64,000 bases of DNA from SXOA01 sp046153945 (GCA_046153945.1 JBJXFF010000208.1:1-64000), one strand, 5' to 3'; positions 33,481-42,824 are shown, counted from the first letter of the stretch. Numbers and translations: made by a program. Notes: generated from the letters alone by a model not told the origin.

Positions 33481-34533
33481 ATGACTCGCTACACCTCAGT
33501 TCTACTTGTTCTATGTCTCCTGGAGACGGCCTTGTTGCCGGCGGCTGACAAGCCGGTTCGAGTATTTGTTCTCGCCGGCCAGTCCAACATGGAAGGGAAG
33601 GCCCCGAGCACGCTCTTTGACCACCAAGCAACGGACTCCAAGACCAAAGACCTTTTCGCTCATCTGCGGAAGGACGACAATTGGGCCATGCGCGACGACG
33701 TATTCATCAAATTCCTCGACCGTCACGGCCCCCTCACTCTCGGCTATGGCTCTCCCGGGCGAACAGGCGTCGAACTCGAGTTTGGCACCATCATGGGAAA
33801 CCACTACGAGGATCCGGTCGTGCTGATCAAAGCTGCCTGGGGAGGACACTCGCTCGTCAAAAACTTCCGCTCCCCTTCCGCGGGCTACCCCGCCGCCGAT
33901 GTTCTCGCCAAGGAACTCGAACAGGCGCAGGCCAACGTCAAGAAGAACAACGAGAAGAACAAGAAGGACGATCCGCTACCGACGATGGAGGAAATCAAGA
34001 AGCCCTACGGCGCCTCGTACCGCGAAATGCTGGCGGAAGTGAAAAGCGTGATGGACAACTACGAGTCGCTGTTTCCAGCCCTCAAGGGGAAGAAATTGGA
34101 ACTCACGGGTTTCGTGTGGTTCCAAGGCTGGAACGATCAGTACGGGGGACAGGACGAGTACGCCGCCAACATGCAGCACTTCATCCAGGACGTGCGCAAG
34201 GACCTGAACTCTCCGAAGTTGCCTTTTGTCATCGCCCTGATGGGCCAGAACGGCTCGAAGCCCGCCAGCGGCGCGATGCTCACCATTCAGAAGGCGCAGC
34301 TTGCGATGAACGACGTCCCCGAGTTCAAGGGAAACGTCACGGCGTTCCGCACCGACGTGCTCGTCGATAAAGCGGCGGAAGAACTCTATCCGACCTGGCA
34401 GAAGAACGTCGAACAATGGAAGCTGGTCGGCGGCGACCATCCTTACCACTACCTCGGGAGCGCCATCTGGTTCACCCGCATCGGCCGTGGAATGGGTGAG
34501 GCGATGCTCGAACTACGCAAGGGGCAGGACTAA
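33481..34533 (+). CDS. Sialate O-acetylesterase-type SGNH hydrolase, exported
   Basis: The 350-residue product has a signal peptide (about 1-21) and the SGNH/CE6 N-terminal block VFVLAGQSNMEGK with the catalytic Ser in GQSNMEG, then IKAAWGGHSL (Gly block) and GFVWFQGWNDQ (Asn block), and GGDHPYHYLGSA with the Asp-x-x-His pair at the end. It probably removes acetyl groups from a polysaccharide. GTG at 33478 directly precedes the chosen ATG 33481. The stop overlaps the stop of the DUF1501 gene on the other strand by four bases. Confidence 0.87.
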   Translation: MTRYTSVLLVLCLLETALLPAADKPVRVFVLAGQSNMEGKAPSTLFDHQATDSKTKDLFAHLRKDDNWAMRDDVFIKFLDRHGPLTLGYGSPGRTGVELEFGTIMGNHYEDPVVLIKAAWGGHSLVKNFRSPSAGYPAADVLAKELEQAQANVKKNNEKNKKDDPLPTMEEIKKPYGASYREMLAEVKSVMDNYESLFPALKGKKLELTGFVWFQGWNDQYGGQDEYAANMQHFIQDVRKDLNSPKLPFVIALMGQNGSKPASGAMLTIQKAQLAMNDVPEFKGNVTAFRTDVLVDKAAEELYPTWQKNVEQWKLVGGDHPYHYLGSAIWFTRIGRGMGEAMLELRKGQD

Positions 34534-35960
34534 AACAGTTCCAGAATCGGCCGGCCTTCTTCCATGAGCTGAAACGGACGGCCGAGGCGGTCGACGGCAG
34601 ATAGGTCATCGATGCCGAGGGAGTGAAAGATGGTCTTGGCGATGTCCTCGGGTGCAACAGGCTTATCGGCAGGGAATTCGGCCCGCTTGTCCGTCGTGCC
34701 GTAGGCCTGACCTCCTTGAATGCCGCCGCCGGCGAGGAGGACGGACATGCAAGCCGTCCAGTGGTCGCGGCCGGCTCCGCCAGGACCGCCGGAACGGGGG
34801 TCGCCGATTTTCGGCTTGCGTCCCATTTCGCTGGTGACGATGACGAGCGTCTCTTCCAAGAGTCCTCGCTCGTGCAGATCGGCGAGCAGCGCGGCGAAGG
34901 GGCGGTCGAACTCAGGCAGCAGCTTATCTTTCAGGCAGCCGAAGTTGTTGCCGTGCGTATCCCAGCCGCCCCCGCTCTTGCAAAGTGTGTCGAGTTCCTT
35001 GTTGGCTTTGTAGAAGACCGTGACGAACGGAACCTCTGCTTCGACGAGTCGCCGCGCCATCAGGAGCGACATGCCCGTGATGCCATTGCCATACCGCTCG
35101 CGGACTTCAGCCGGCTCGGCGGAGAGATCAAAGGCGGCTTTGGTGGCCGAGGATGTCAGGAGCGAGAAGGCCTTTTGCTGGTGCTTGCCGTAGTTGACGG
35201 TGTGCCCCGTGTCATCTACCCGGCGCTCCGCCGCATTGAGCGTGGCCAGCAGCGAGCGGCGGTCGAGCAATCTTTGAGCCGTCACGTCCCCCGAGAGTTG
35301 CAAGGCGGGGACAGTAAACTGCAGGGGCTTTTCGCGCGAGCCATCGACGAAGAACGGGTCGTACTCAATCCCGAGACGAGCAGAGAACTGTCCCGGCCGC
35401 GTGTATTCGGGAGCACCCTCTTTTTGTGGCAGCGTAATGGCCGATGGAAGCGAGGGATGGACCGGCCGTTTGTAATTGACCACCGAGGCGATGGAAGGCC
35501 AATCGGTGGGATACGGCGTCCTCGCGTTGAGCAGTTGATGGAACGACCGGTCGGGGGCGTGCCCCGTCAGGTTGTAGTAATACCCGGCATGATGGTCCCC
35601 GGTGCCGCGGCCATGGTCTCCGAGCGACCGCACGATGGCCAGATGCTGAGCCTGCTTCGCCAGGTGCGGCAGATGCTCGCAAAGCTGCACCCCCGGAGCC
35701 GACGTGGCCACGGGACGAAACAGCCCGCGGTAATCGGCGGGGGCATCCGGCTTCATGTCCCAGGTGTCGATGTGCGACGCCCCGCCGCTGAGCCAGATCA
35801 TGATGGCCGACTTGGCGATCTTGCGTCCCGGCCGAGAAACCGGCTGGGCTGCGGACGCGGTTTGATCGGTCATGCCCGACCCCAAGACGCTTAGCCCGCT
35901 CGCGACGAGAAAAGTTCGTCGATTCAGGGGAGTGGCGGGTCGAAAGAGTGCATCCATCAT
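34530..35960 (-). CDS. DUF1501 family protein, Tat signal
   Basis: The 476-residue product begins with NRRTFLVASGLSVLGSG, a Tat signal, and continues into a DUF1501 domain with alkaline-phosphatase-like fold: IMIWLSGGASHIDTWDMKPDAP, LAIVRSLGDHGRGTGDHHAGYY, LIVTSEMGRKPKIG and GRDHWTACMSVLLAGGG. DUF1501 proteins are typical of planctomycetes and are usually next to DUF1549/DUF1553 (PSD1) genes; here the partner is absent from the neighbourhood. ATG 35960 has AGGAG nine bases upstream and was preferred to the TTG two codons further upstream. Confidence 0.9.
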   Translation of the reverse strand: MMDALFRPATPLNRRTFLVASGLSVLGSGMTDQTASAAQPVSRPGRKIAKSAIMIWLSGGASHIDTWDMKPDAPADYRGLFRPVATSAPGVQLCEHLPHLAKQAQHLAIVRSLGDHGRGTGDHHAGYYYNLTGHAPDRSFHQLLNARTPYPTDWPSIASVVNYKRPVHPSLPSAITLPQKEGAPEYTRPGQFSARLGIEYDPFFVDGSREKPLQFTVPALQLSGDVTAQRLLDRRSLLATLNAAERRVDDTGHTVNYGKHQQKAFSLLTSSATKAAFDLSAEPAEVRERYGNGITGMSLLMARRLVEAEVPFVTVFYKANKELDTLCKSGGGWDTHGNNFGCLKDKLLPEFDRPFAALLADLHERGLLEETLVIVTSEMGRKPKIGDPRSGGPGGAGRDHWTACMSVLLAGGGIQGGQAYGTTDKRAEFPADKPVAPEDIAKTIFHSLGIDDLSAVDRLGRPFQLMEEGRPILELF

Positions 35961-36025
35961 CGGCAAGGGCTCCTGGTACGATGGTAACTGACCGTGAAGG
36001 AGACGGCAACTTCAGCTGAGGACAA

Positions 36026-36122
36026 TAGCCCGACTCGCAAGCGAGGGAATTCCGCGAGGCACCGGTAAACGGCTGTTTTTTTCCTGAGCCATATTGAATT
36101 CCCTTGCTCGCGCGTCGGGCTA
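36026..36122. repeat. TAGCCCGAC...GAGGGAATTC-type palindromic element
   Basis: The 27-base arms 36026-36052 and 36096-36122 pair at 24 of 27 positions; the arms share the core TAGCCCGAC, then GC, then AGGGAATTC. The spacer is 43 bases. It lies in the divergent promoter region of the DUF1501 gene and the YqgE gene. A related single arm lies inside the coding sequence at 63596-63618. Confidence 0.8.
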
Positions 36123-36216
36123 GTGTCGGGGAATCACCTGCTGGGATTTGCATTCGCACGGACTCTGTTCTTACAATGCAGGAACTGGCAACTTCCCTGT
36201 TTCGCTCGATTTGGCC

Positions 36217-36768
36217 ATGGCATCTTTGCAAGGCAACTTTTTGATTGCGTCTCCGCATCTCGGGGATGGCAACTTCAACCGCAGCGTCGTGCTGATGGTG
36301 AAGCATGACGACGAGGGAGCCTTTGGCCTCGTCCTGAATCGGCCCACGGGCAACACCGTCGCCGAAGTCTGGAAGCTCGTCTCGGAATCTTCCAGTGACC
36401 GGCAGGATCCGATTTACCTCGGCGGGCCGGTACAAGGTCCGCTTATGGCCGTGCACGGCCTGGCATCCGCCGCGGAGTCGGAAATCCTCAGCGGTGTCTT
36501 TCTCTCCGCCCACAAGGACCAGCTCAAGGAAGTCGTCGCGGCCGAGGACACTCCATTTCGCCTCTTCACCGGCTATTCCGGCTGGGGCGCGGGACAGCTG
36601 GAAGGGGAGTTGGAAGCGGGGGGCTGGCTCATCGCCCCCGCCACCGCGGAACTGGTCTTCCACGACAAGGATGACCTTTGGGAGCTCGTCATGCACAGTG
36701 TCGCGAAGGACATCCTGGCTCCGTCCCTCAAGACAAAACATGCCCCGCCGGACCCGACGCTGAACTAG
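36217..36768 (+). CDS. YqgE/AlgH family protein (UPF0301)
   Basis: The 183-residue product matches the whole UPF0301 domain: LQGNFLIASPHLGDGNFNRS, VVLMVKHDDEGAFGLVLNRP, PIYLGGPVQGPLMAVHG, FTGYSGWGAGQLEGELEAGG and WLIAPATAELVF. The family is widespread, has been linked to alginate regulation in Pseudomonas, and has no agreed biochemical function. ATG 36217 fits the domain start; the frame is open further upstream without support. Confidence 0.92.
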   Translation: MASLQGNFLIASPHLGDGNFNRSVVLMVKHDDEGAFGLVLNRPTGNTVAEVWKLVSESSSDRQDPIYLGGPVQGPLMAVHGLASAAESEILSGVFLSAHKDQLKEVVAAEDTPFRLFTGYSGWGAGQLEGELEAGGWLIAPATAELVFHDKDDLWELVMHSVAKDILAPSLKTKHAPPDPTLN

Positions 36769-36788
36769 ATTCGTCCCGATGTGATTCG

Positions 36789-36820
36789 AGACTTACGTCA
36801 AATCCACTCGACGTAAGTCT
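36789..36820. repeat. AGACTTACGTC palindrome, copy 1
   Basis: Perfect 11-base arms AGACTTACGTC and GACGTAAGTCT around a 10-base loop AAATCCACTC. It is 20 bases after the YqgE stop codon. Confidence 0.85.
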
Positions 36821-37017
36821 GATTCACCGCTCCTTCGGAGCGAATCATTGGCCCCCCCGATGGGACGGCCCTGATTCATCGATTCATGGCACTTTTTTCA
36901 GCGAGAGCCTTTGTCGCAACTCGTTGGCTAGTAATAACATTGGTGATTCACACCCGATTCACAATCGACATTTCTGATTCACGATTCGCGGGCCCCCACA
37001 CAAACTCTTTCGCGGAC

Positions 37018-37049
37018 AGACTTACGTCAATTCGTCTCGACGTAAGTCT
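37018..37049. repeat. AGACTTACGTC palindrome, copy 2
   Basis: The same perfect 11-base arms with a 10-base loop AATTCGTCTC. Loop length and the flanking loop bases (AA...CTC) are conserved relative to copy 1. Confidence 0.85.
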
Positions 37050-37275
37050 CCATCGTGAAGGCCCCCATTCCGCTACCGTTTCTCCCGCCGACTCCCGCAT
37101 TTCAGCGCGCACCTTAACCCAATTAGCCACGTCCTTTATGCGAATTGTCAAAGAACAAACCGGCTTCTCGCCGGCCCGATTAGACTCAATTGTACACATG
37201 TCTAGTTACTTTGACAAGTACCCAACAGAGGGGGTCGTGAGAATTATCTTGGATGGCGCATCAGGCTGGTGGGAG

Positions 37276-37800
37276 TCAGGACGGAAGCGGTGATGAATCC
37301 CTCGCATTGCCATCGATCGGGGTGAGCGGCTGTTCGTTCGCGGGTTGAGTCATCGGCCGGAACGGCGAGGCAGGGGGCGGGACAGGCTTTTTGGGCTGAG
37401 CCGAGTAGTAGACGGCCATCGATACCCAGCCCCCGAAAAAAGCCATGATGACCGGGGAGAAAATGACCAGTGAGGCAAACAAATTGACGAGTTGCGTCTC
37501 GCCAAATCCCGTCCGGCCCCAGCCGCCGCGGTAGCCCCATGGCCCCCTGCCGTCAAAGACCACCCCCAGGGAGTAAAGGGCTAGTCCCAAGAACGGTAGC
37601 GCGCCGCTTGCCAGTCCCCCAATGAAAAAGGCCCGCCGTGCTTCCCGCATGTAAATGACTCCGGAAATGAAGTAGGCCGGAGACAGCCAGGCCACCGCGC
37701 AAAAGAGCGGAAACGCGATGACCGCGGGAAGGTTGAGCACGGCGCAATAAACACAAACGATGCCCGTGATGATGAACAGCGTAATCAAGCGGAATTGCAT
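37276..37800 (-). CDS. Small membrane protein, unknown function
   Basis: The 174-residue product has about four membrane helices (roughly 5-22, 27-48, 60-82 and 108-132) and a Pro-rich hydrophilic C-terminus. Its N-terminus MQFRLITLFIITGIVCV has the look of a planctomycete class of small membrane proteins beginning MxFxLxTL with a leading hydrophobic helix. I recognise no domain. It stands alone between a repeat-rich region and the large surface protein gene. Confidence 0.65.
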   Translation of the reverse strand: MQFRLITLFIITGIVCVYCAVLNLPAVIAFPLFCAVAWLSPAYFISGVIYMREARRAFFIGGLASGALPFLGLALYSLGVVFDGRGPWGYRGGWGRTGFGETQLVNLFASLVIFSPVIMAFFGGWVSMAVYYSAQPKKPVPPPASPFRPMTQPANEQPLTPIDGNARDSSPLPS

Positions 37801-37954
37801 GGCCAGTCTCTTGGGTCAGGAACTCTTCGGAGTCTCAATGTCCGGAGTATACCCTTCACCCACTGACCAGTGAGCGCGCCGCGGCTTTCGTCAACGGCCA
37901 GAGCCTAGATGCGAAGAATTAATCGCGTCTCGAAACTCCGCGCGTGAAAAGTGA

Positions 37955-37987
37955 CAAAGCCACCCCCGCGAAGCGGGGGTGGCTTTG
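37955..37987 (-). terminator. Rho-independent-type terminator of the surface protein gene
   Basis: A perfect 15-base stem, CAAAGCCACCCCCGC with GCGGGGGTGGCTTTG, around a GAA loop. In the minus direction it comes 28 bases after the stop of the surface-protein gene and is followed by TCACTTTTC. The stem is very stable, but the T tract is interrupted. Confidence 0.75.
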
Positions 37988-38015
37988 ATAGTATTTGGAG
38001 TTTAATTCGACTGGT

Positions 38016-41000
38016 TTAGAGTATCCAGTTCTCTTCGCTCCCAAGCACGGAGTCGACCGCTTGCAAGTGGGCGCTGTCGATCAATCCGCCAAACAGGTCC
38101 TCTTCGCCGGAGCCGATGGCAATCGAAACCGCGGCGGCCGTCAAGGACTCGGCTCCCAGGTTGTCTTTGATCTTGTAGGTAAAGCTGTCTGTGGTCGCCG
38201 AGGAATTGTCGTGTTGATAGCTGACGGTTCCGTCGGTGTTCACCGTCACGGTGCCATGCGTCGGCTGCGTGACGATGACGATGGAACTCAGGCTGATCGT
38301 TCCATCGGAATCGGTGTCGTTAGCGGCGACGCTGATCACTTTGGTCGCACCGGCCGCCAGCGTCGTGCTATCGGGGACAGCGATGGGCCGCTGGTTGACG
38401 GCGATCGTCACCAAGGCTTCGCTGGAAACCGCTCCTTGGTTATCGGCAATCGTGTACTTGAAGGAGTCGCTCGAACCTGCCAGACCATTGTGGGTATAGG
38501 TCACCGTGCCGTCATCATGCCTGGTGGCGACACCGCTCGCCGGCTGCTGGGTAATCGCGAGCGAGGGGAGACTCACGATGCCATCGGTATCCCCGTCATT
38601 CGCCACGACGTTGATGATCGTTGTGGCGCCGGCAGTGATCGAAACCGCATCAGCCGTGGCGGTGGGCGCGTTATTGGGGAGAGCCGTGAATTGGAAGTTG
38701 GCCGGATCGCCGACCAGCTTGATCAAGAGCGTGCCGTCGGATTGCTGACCCAAGCTGAATACCTTGGTTTTATCGATCACCGAAACCGTCGCCCGCAGAT
38801 CCTGGTCCTGCTGGTTGCGGACATCCACCTGCAAGGTGCGGTTGTCACCGGAGAGAGCGTACCGGAAGGAACGGAACTGGCTCCACTGGCTGCCCGTGAT
38901 GGTTTGCCAATCAGGAGAGACGGGGGATCCGAATGTTGTCGGCAGACTGTCCGCCGGGGTGGCAAAGGCGACCGACGCCAGGACGTTGTGTCCAAGGTTG
39001 GTGGCAAAATACTCTTCGATCCGGGTCAAGGAGCGTGGCTTGCCAGCTTCCGCGAAGTTATTTCCCGTTCCGTCGGTCCCCTGAACCAGATTGATGGAAA
39101 TCTCATCGTTGGCACTGGCGGTGCCCCCTTGCGAACCGGGGATGTCCTGACCGTCTGTGAGAAACGTGGGCTGCACCTGTTTGAGCTTATAGTCGCCGGG
39201 GGCCAGATTCGCGAAGAAATAGGTTCCGTCAGCCGACGTGCGTGTGCTGTGGGTAATGGGACTTCCCGACGTCGGTGTGCCGGTGAGATCTATTTCCACA
39301 TTTCCCACGCCGGTTTCCAGCCCGTCCAGCTTGCCGTTGCCGTTCAGATCGACAAAAACCTGCCCCGCCAATTTGCTGGGGATGAAATCCTGCACGGTCA
39401 CTGTGGCGGCTGCCGTGGAAGTCAAGCCGCCCGCATCTTTCATCGTGTAGGAAAAAGAATCCGGCCCGGTGTAATCCGTCGCGGGCCTGTAGGTAATCCG
39501 CGTGCCGTTATTGGTGATTGTGGCCGTGCCATTGGACGGCGCTGTGACACTCAAGATGGTGAACGCTTCGGTCGGATCGGGCGCGAACAAATCGTTTGCC
39601 AGGACGTCAAACACGTTGTCGGTGTTTTTGAAGCCGGTCAATGTGTCGGCAGTGGCGGTGGGGGCATCATTGACATTGGTCACGGTCACCGTGACCGTGC
39701 CGGTGGCCGTCCCACCGTTTCCATCGCTCAGATTGTAGGTGAATGTTTCAGTTCCCTGGAAGTTTGCGGCCGGAGCATAGCTGACGCTCAGCTTATCGAG
39801 GGCCAGGGTAACGATCCCGCCACTGTTCGGCGTGCCTACCGAGGCAATGGTGAGCGTTTCACCCGTATCAACGCCGTCGTTATCGTTGGCCAGCACATTG
39901 ACCGTTGTGGCCGCGCTGTCTTCGGCGACGGTCAGGGTGTCCGCGGTGGCAACCGGATTGTGGTTGGTGTGCGTAACGGTCATCGTGGCAGTGGCCTGGG
40001 CGGTCCCGCCATTTCCGTCGCTGATGGTGTAGGTGAAGGTCTCGGTCCCTTCAAAATTCGGGGCCGGGGAATACCGCACATGTGCTCCTCCGGATCCAAT
40101 CTGCACACTGCCGCCATTATTGCCCTGAGTGACCGTCGTCACCTTGAGCGTTTCGCTGCCGTCAGGAGAAGAGGAGTCGTTGCCCAAAACATCCAGGACG
40201 TTATTGGTGGACTCACCTGCGACGGAAAGGGAGTCCGCCGTAGCAGTGGGCGCGTCGTTGACCGGCGCGACTTGCACAGTAACGGTCGCGGTGGAAGTTT
40301 CGTTGTTCTGATTCTTCACGGTGTAGGTGAAGGTTTCCGCTCCGAAGAAGTTGGGAGCGGGTGTGTAAAGCAGAGTCTTGGCGTCCCCCGCGATGGCGAC
40401 TGTTCCGGAATTACTTGTCGCGCCAACTGCGGAAATCGTCAAGACGTTTCCGGAGCCGGGGACAATCGTGTCATTGCCGAGGACGGTAAGCGAATTGTTC
40501 GTTGTGTCTTCGTTAAAGTTGAAGGTGTCGTTAACGGCGGTGAAGGTGGTATCCACGCTCAGGGTGAGAGAGCCATACTTCACGGCAGCCGACGGGACCG
40601 GCGGATCCTGTCCGAACAGGAGCACGTCGTGCGCGGGAAGGATGTCCGCGGGATCGGTAGTGAAGCTGAATTGGCCCCCTGCCAGAACCTTCATCGGGAT
40701 TTCAAACAAGAGCTTGAATCCGGTGTTAATGGGGGCGGTGCTGTTGGATACCGCGCCGAGCTCGTCCACCAGGCCGGCGGTCGCCGCCGAACCGGATTGT
40801 CCCACGGTATAGCCGCCGTTAAATTGCACGGCCCCCGTGATTTGGACCTTGGCGGGGTCGTAGTTTAAGTCGGCGAAAAGTGCGTAGACCCCTTGGGCAC
40901 CGGTGGTCCGCAAGTCTCGCGTGGTTCCTCGCAAGATGAAGTTATCACCGACGTGCAAGGTGCTCAGAGGGACCTGGTTGGCATCGGTAATGGTCAGAAC

Positions 41001-42824
41001 AACTTCGGCCACCTTGGTGACGGCCGCGGCCACGGTCACATTGGTGTTTTGAGTGACGGCATTTCCGGCTGCATCGCTGGCGACGACTCCGAAGGTCTGA
41101 ACACCCGTCTGGTTATCTGCCGGTGTCCAACTGACAACCCCGGAGGTGGAATTAATCGAAGCTCCGTTCAAACCCGGCGAGAGGGAGTAGAGAAGTCCCG
41201 TGTTGGGGACTGCATTCTCGGCGTCGTAAGAATAAGGAGTGCCAGCCGTGCCGGTAGTGAGAGCGGTTGAAGTGAAGTTTCCCGGAGGAGTGGCGTCATA
41301 GGTGACCGTCAGTGGAGATGACTTGAGGCTTTCAACTCCCGAGACGGCCTGGGTGACGGTGAAAGTGTGTGCCCCTTCACCGAGTGTCGCGATGTTGTTG
41401 AAAGTGATGGTGGGGGAAGTGCTGGTGGCGGTGACTTGTGCCAGGACGTTGGTCCCTTCATACAATCGAATTACGGCGTTATTGGTCACACCGCTCATCT
41501 GAAATTGCAGCGAACCGGCGTTCGTGATGTTGTCGGAGGGGCTGGTTCCTGTATCCGAAGCTGCCACTAGGTCCAGGCCCGTGGGCGCGGTTGGCAGCAT
41601 ATTGACGGTGACTTTCTGCACGTCCGTAATCGATTGGCTGGTGTCGGTATTGCCCTGCTGGGATAAGGGCTTGGCGGAGACCTGCACCTGGAAGCTGCCG
41701 ACAAATCCGACCGGAGGGGTGACCGTAACAATGTTCGTATTGTGATCGATGGAAACCGTGTAATTGACGCTGCCAATCTTGGTGGCATCAAAGTAGATCG
41801 CGTCTCCTTCGACGTCAGTTCCCGTTAGGGGGAAGGTGACCGTGCTGGCCCCCACAGTCGCTTGCACCGCGGGGATTTCAGCAAGGAACGGATTTCCATT
41901 GGATGTATCGGCAGCCACTGTGACATGGAACGTGCGGGCAAAGGTTCCGCCTTGGCCGTCGTTCGCAGTAATCGTGATATCCGCGGAGCCGGAACTGGCC
42001 AAAGCTTTCAGCATGAAAGCCTTGTTCTGCGGGTCGCTGTTTAGAACCGAGGCAGTGGTGATGATTACCGGAGTATTGGGTGTGCCGGAACCGTTCGCGG
42101 CAACATTGCTGATCGCTTCCCGCACCGATTCTCCTTCGGTCAATTTGCCGAAGATGGTGTGGTTGAAATCCAGATGGCGAGGAAAGTTGGTCGTGGGGGG
42201 ATTTACGGTGTCCGTGAGAAAGAACTGAGTGTCGTTGGAATCGTCGAGCCCTTTCGCCATGGCGATGAGGCCGGGTGAAGTGAATTGCAGGTCGGGATTG
42301 TACTGGTCATCGAAATCCGCAACGCTGGCGTTGGGACCACCCGCGCCGTCGGCTGCTCCCCCTTGAATCACGAAGTTATTCAGGATGCGATGGAAAGTCA
42401 GCCCGTTGTAGAAACCGCCACTCGCCAAGCTCTCAATGGCGGTTGTTGCCCGCGGAGCTAGACTGTCGAACATCTCGATTTTCATCGTGCCGAAGTTGGC
42501 CACGTCAAGTTGCAAAGTCTTGTTGCCGGTGGGCACAGTCACCGCCACGACGCTGGGGTTGTTGCTCGTGATGGTATAGGAAATTGCGTCATTATCCGCG
42601 TCCGAACCGTCGATCCCCAGCCAGAGGGGAGCTCCGCTCAGCACGGTTTGATCCGGGATCGTCAAGAACGAGGGTGCATTCCCCGTCAACATGGACCGTT
42701 CTTCGAGCGACTCAAAGAAGAAGCCGCGGCGAGCTGCGCGGTCGGACGATCCCTTGCGCCGTTTCCAGAATTTACGAAGTTGAACAAGCGCCTTCGTAGC
42801 CAGTGAGCGACGAGTCGTTTTCAT
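38016..42824 (-). CDS. Giant surface protein: LEPR-XLL motif, cyclophilin domain, cohesin-like and cadherin/VCBS-like repeats
   Basis: The 1602-residue product has a basic N-terminus and the motif FFESLEERSMLTG (about 36-48), the LEPR-XLL type sorting motif of planctomycete extracellular proteins. Residues 108-265 form a cyclophilin-type peptidyl-prolyl isomerase domain with FHRILNNFVIQGG, DTQFFLT and HTIFGKL, retaining the active-site Arg, Phe, Gln and His. Then come Ig/cadherin-like domains, a cohesin-like segment beginning VAEVVLTITDANQVPLSTLH, a series of VCBS-type repeats with NVLxNDxD motifs, an SdrD-B-like LAGQVFVDLNGNGKLDG domain, and two more repeat domains. ATG 42824 chosen; the frame extends to 42959. 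A strong terminator follows. Confidence 0.88.
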   Translation of the reverse strand: MKTTRRSLATKALVQLRKFWKRRKGSSDRAARRGFFFESLEERSMLTGNAPSFLTIPDQTVLSGAPLWLGIDGSDADNDAISYTITSNNPSVVAVTVPTGNKTLQLDVANFGTMKIEMFDSLAPRATTAIESLASGGFYNGLTFHRILNNFVIQGGAADGAGGPNASVADFDDQYNPDLQFTSPGLIAMAKGLDDSNDTQFFLTDTVNPPTTNFPRHLDFNHTIFGKLTEGESVREAISNVAANGSGTPNTPVIITTASVLNSDPQNKAFMLKALASSGSADITITANDGQGGTFARTFHVTVAADTSNGNPFLAEIPAVQATVGASTVTFPLTGTDVEGDAIYFDATKIGSVNYTVSIDHNTNIVTVTPPVGFVGSFQVQVSAKPLSQQGNTDTSQSITDVQKVTVNMLPTAPTGLDLVAASDTGTSPSDNITNAGSLQFQMSGVTNNAVIRLYEGTNVLAQVTATSTSPTITFNNIATLGEGAHTFTVTQAVSGVESLKSSPLTVTYDATPPGNFTSTALTTGTAGTPYSYDAENAVPNTGLLYSLSPGLNGASINSTSGVVSWTPADNQTGVQTFGVVASDAAGNAVTQNTNVTVAAAVTKVAEVVLTITDANQVPLSTLHVGDNFILRGTTRDLRTTGAQGVYALFADLNYDPAKVQITGAVQFNGGYTVGQSGSAATAGLVDELGAVSNSTAPINTGFKLLFEIPMKVLAGGQFSFTTDPADILPAHDVLLFGQDPPVPSAAVKYGSLTLSVDTTFTAVNDTFNFNEDTTNNSLTVLGNDTIVPGSGNVLTISAVGATSNSGTVAIAGDAKTLLYTPAPNFFGAETFTYTVKNQNNETSTATVTVQVAPVNDAPTATADSLSVAGESTNNVLDVLGNDSSSPDGSETLKVTTVTQGNNGGSVQIGSGGAHVRYSPAPNFEGTETFTYTISDGNGGTAQATATMTVTHTNHNPVATADTLTVAEDSAATTVNVLANDNDGVDTGETLTIASVGTPNSGGIVTLALDKLSVSYAPAANFQGTETFTYNLSDGNGGTATGTVTVTVTNVNDAPTATADTLTGFKNTDNVFDVLANDLFAPDPTEAFTILSVTAPSNGTATITNNGTRITYRPATDYTGPDSFSYTMKDAGGLTSTAAATVTVQDFIPSKLAGQVFVDLNGNGKLDGLETGVGNVEIDLTGTPTSGSPITHSTRTSADGTYFFANLAPGDYKLKQVQPTFLTDGQDIPGSQGGTASANDEISINLVQGTDGTGNNFAEAGKPRSLTRIEEYFATNLGHNVLASVAFATPADSLPTTFGSPVSPDWQTITGSQWSQFRSFRYALSGDNRTLQVDVRNQQDQDLRATVSVIDKTKVFSLGQQSDGTLLIKLVGDPANFQFTALPNNAPTATADAVSITAGATTIINVVANDGDTDGIVSLPSLAITQQPASGVATRHDDGTVTYTHNGLAGSSDSFKYTIADNQGAVSSEALVTIAVNQRPIAVPDSTTLAAGATKVISVAANDTDSDGTISLSSIVIVTQPTHGTVTVNTDGTVSYQHDNSSATTDSFTYKIKDNLGAESLTAAAVSIAIGSGEEDLFGGLIDSAHLQAVDSVLGSEENWIL

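Larger units (their letters stand above)
36769..37275. other. Intergenic region bracketed by two identical-arm palindromes
   Basis: No protein-coding gene is convincing in these 507 bases. Two 32-base palindromes lie at 36789-36820 and 37018-37049. Between them GATTCA occurs six times in the same orientation. Further on, TTGTCAAAG near 37145 and CTTTGACAA near 37209 form another inverted pair. Confidence 0.55.

Noticed and set aside
32154..33548. A 464-codon plus-strand frame opposite the fused transporter gene
   Set aside because: It is antisense to a protein with clear binding-protein and permease motifs.
36789..37049. CRISPR array
   Set aside because: Only two palindromic units with a spacing of about 200 bases and no series of equal spacers; no cas genes in the window.
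36886..37293. A 135-codon plus-strand frame after YqgE
   Set aside because: It runs through the GATTCA repeats and the second palindrome and has no protein-like pattern.
37995..40868. A 957-codon open frame on the plus strand opposite the giant surface protein gene
   Set aside because: It is exactly antisense to the repeat domains, has a composition typical of shadow frames (Gly/Arg/Asp-rich without domains), and the minus-strand product has clear domain structure.
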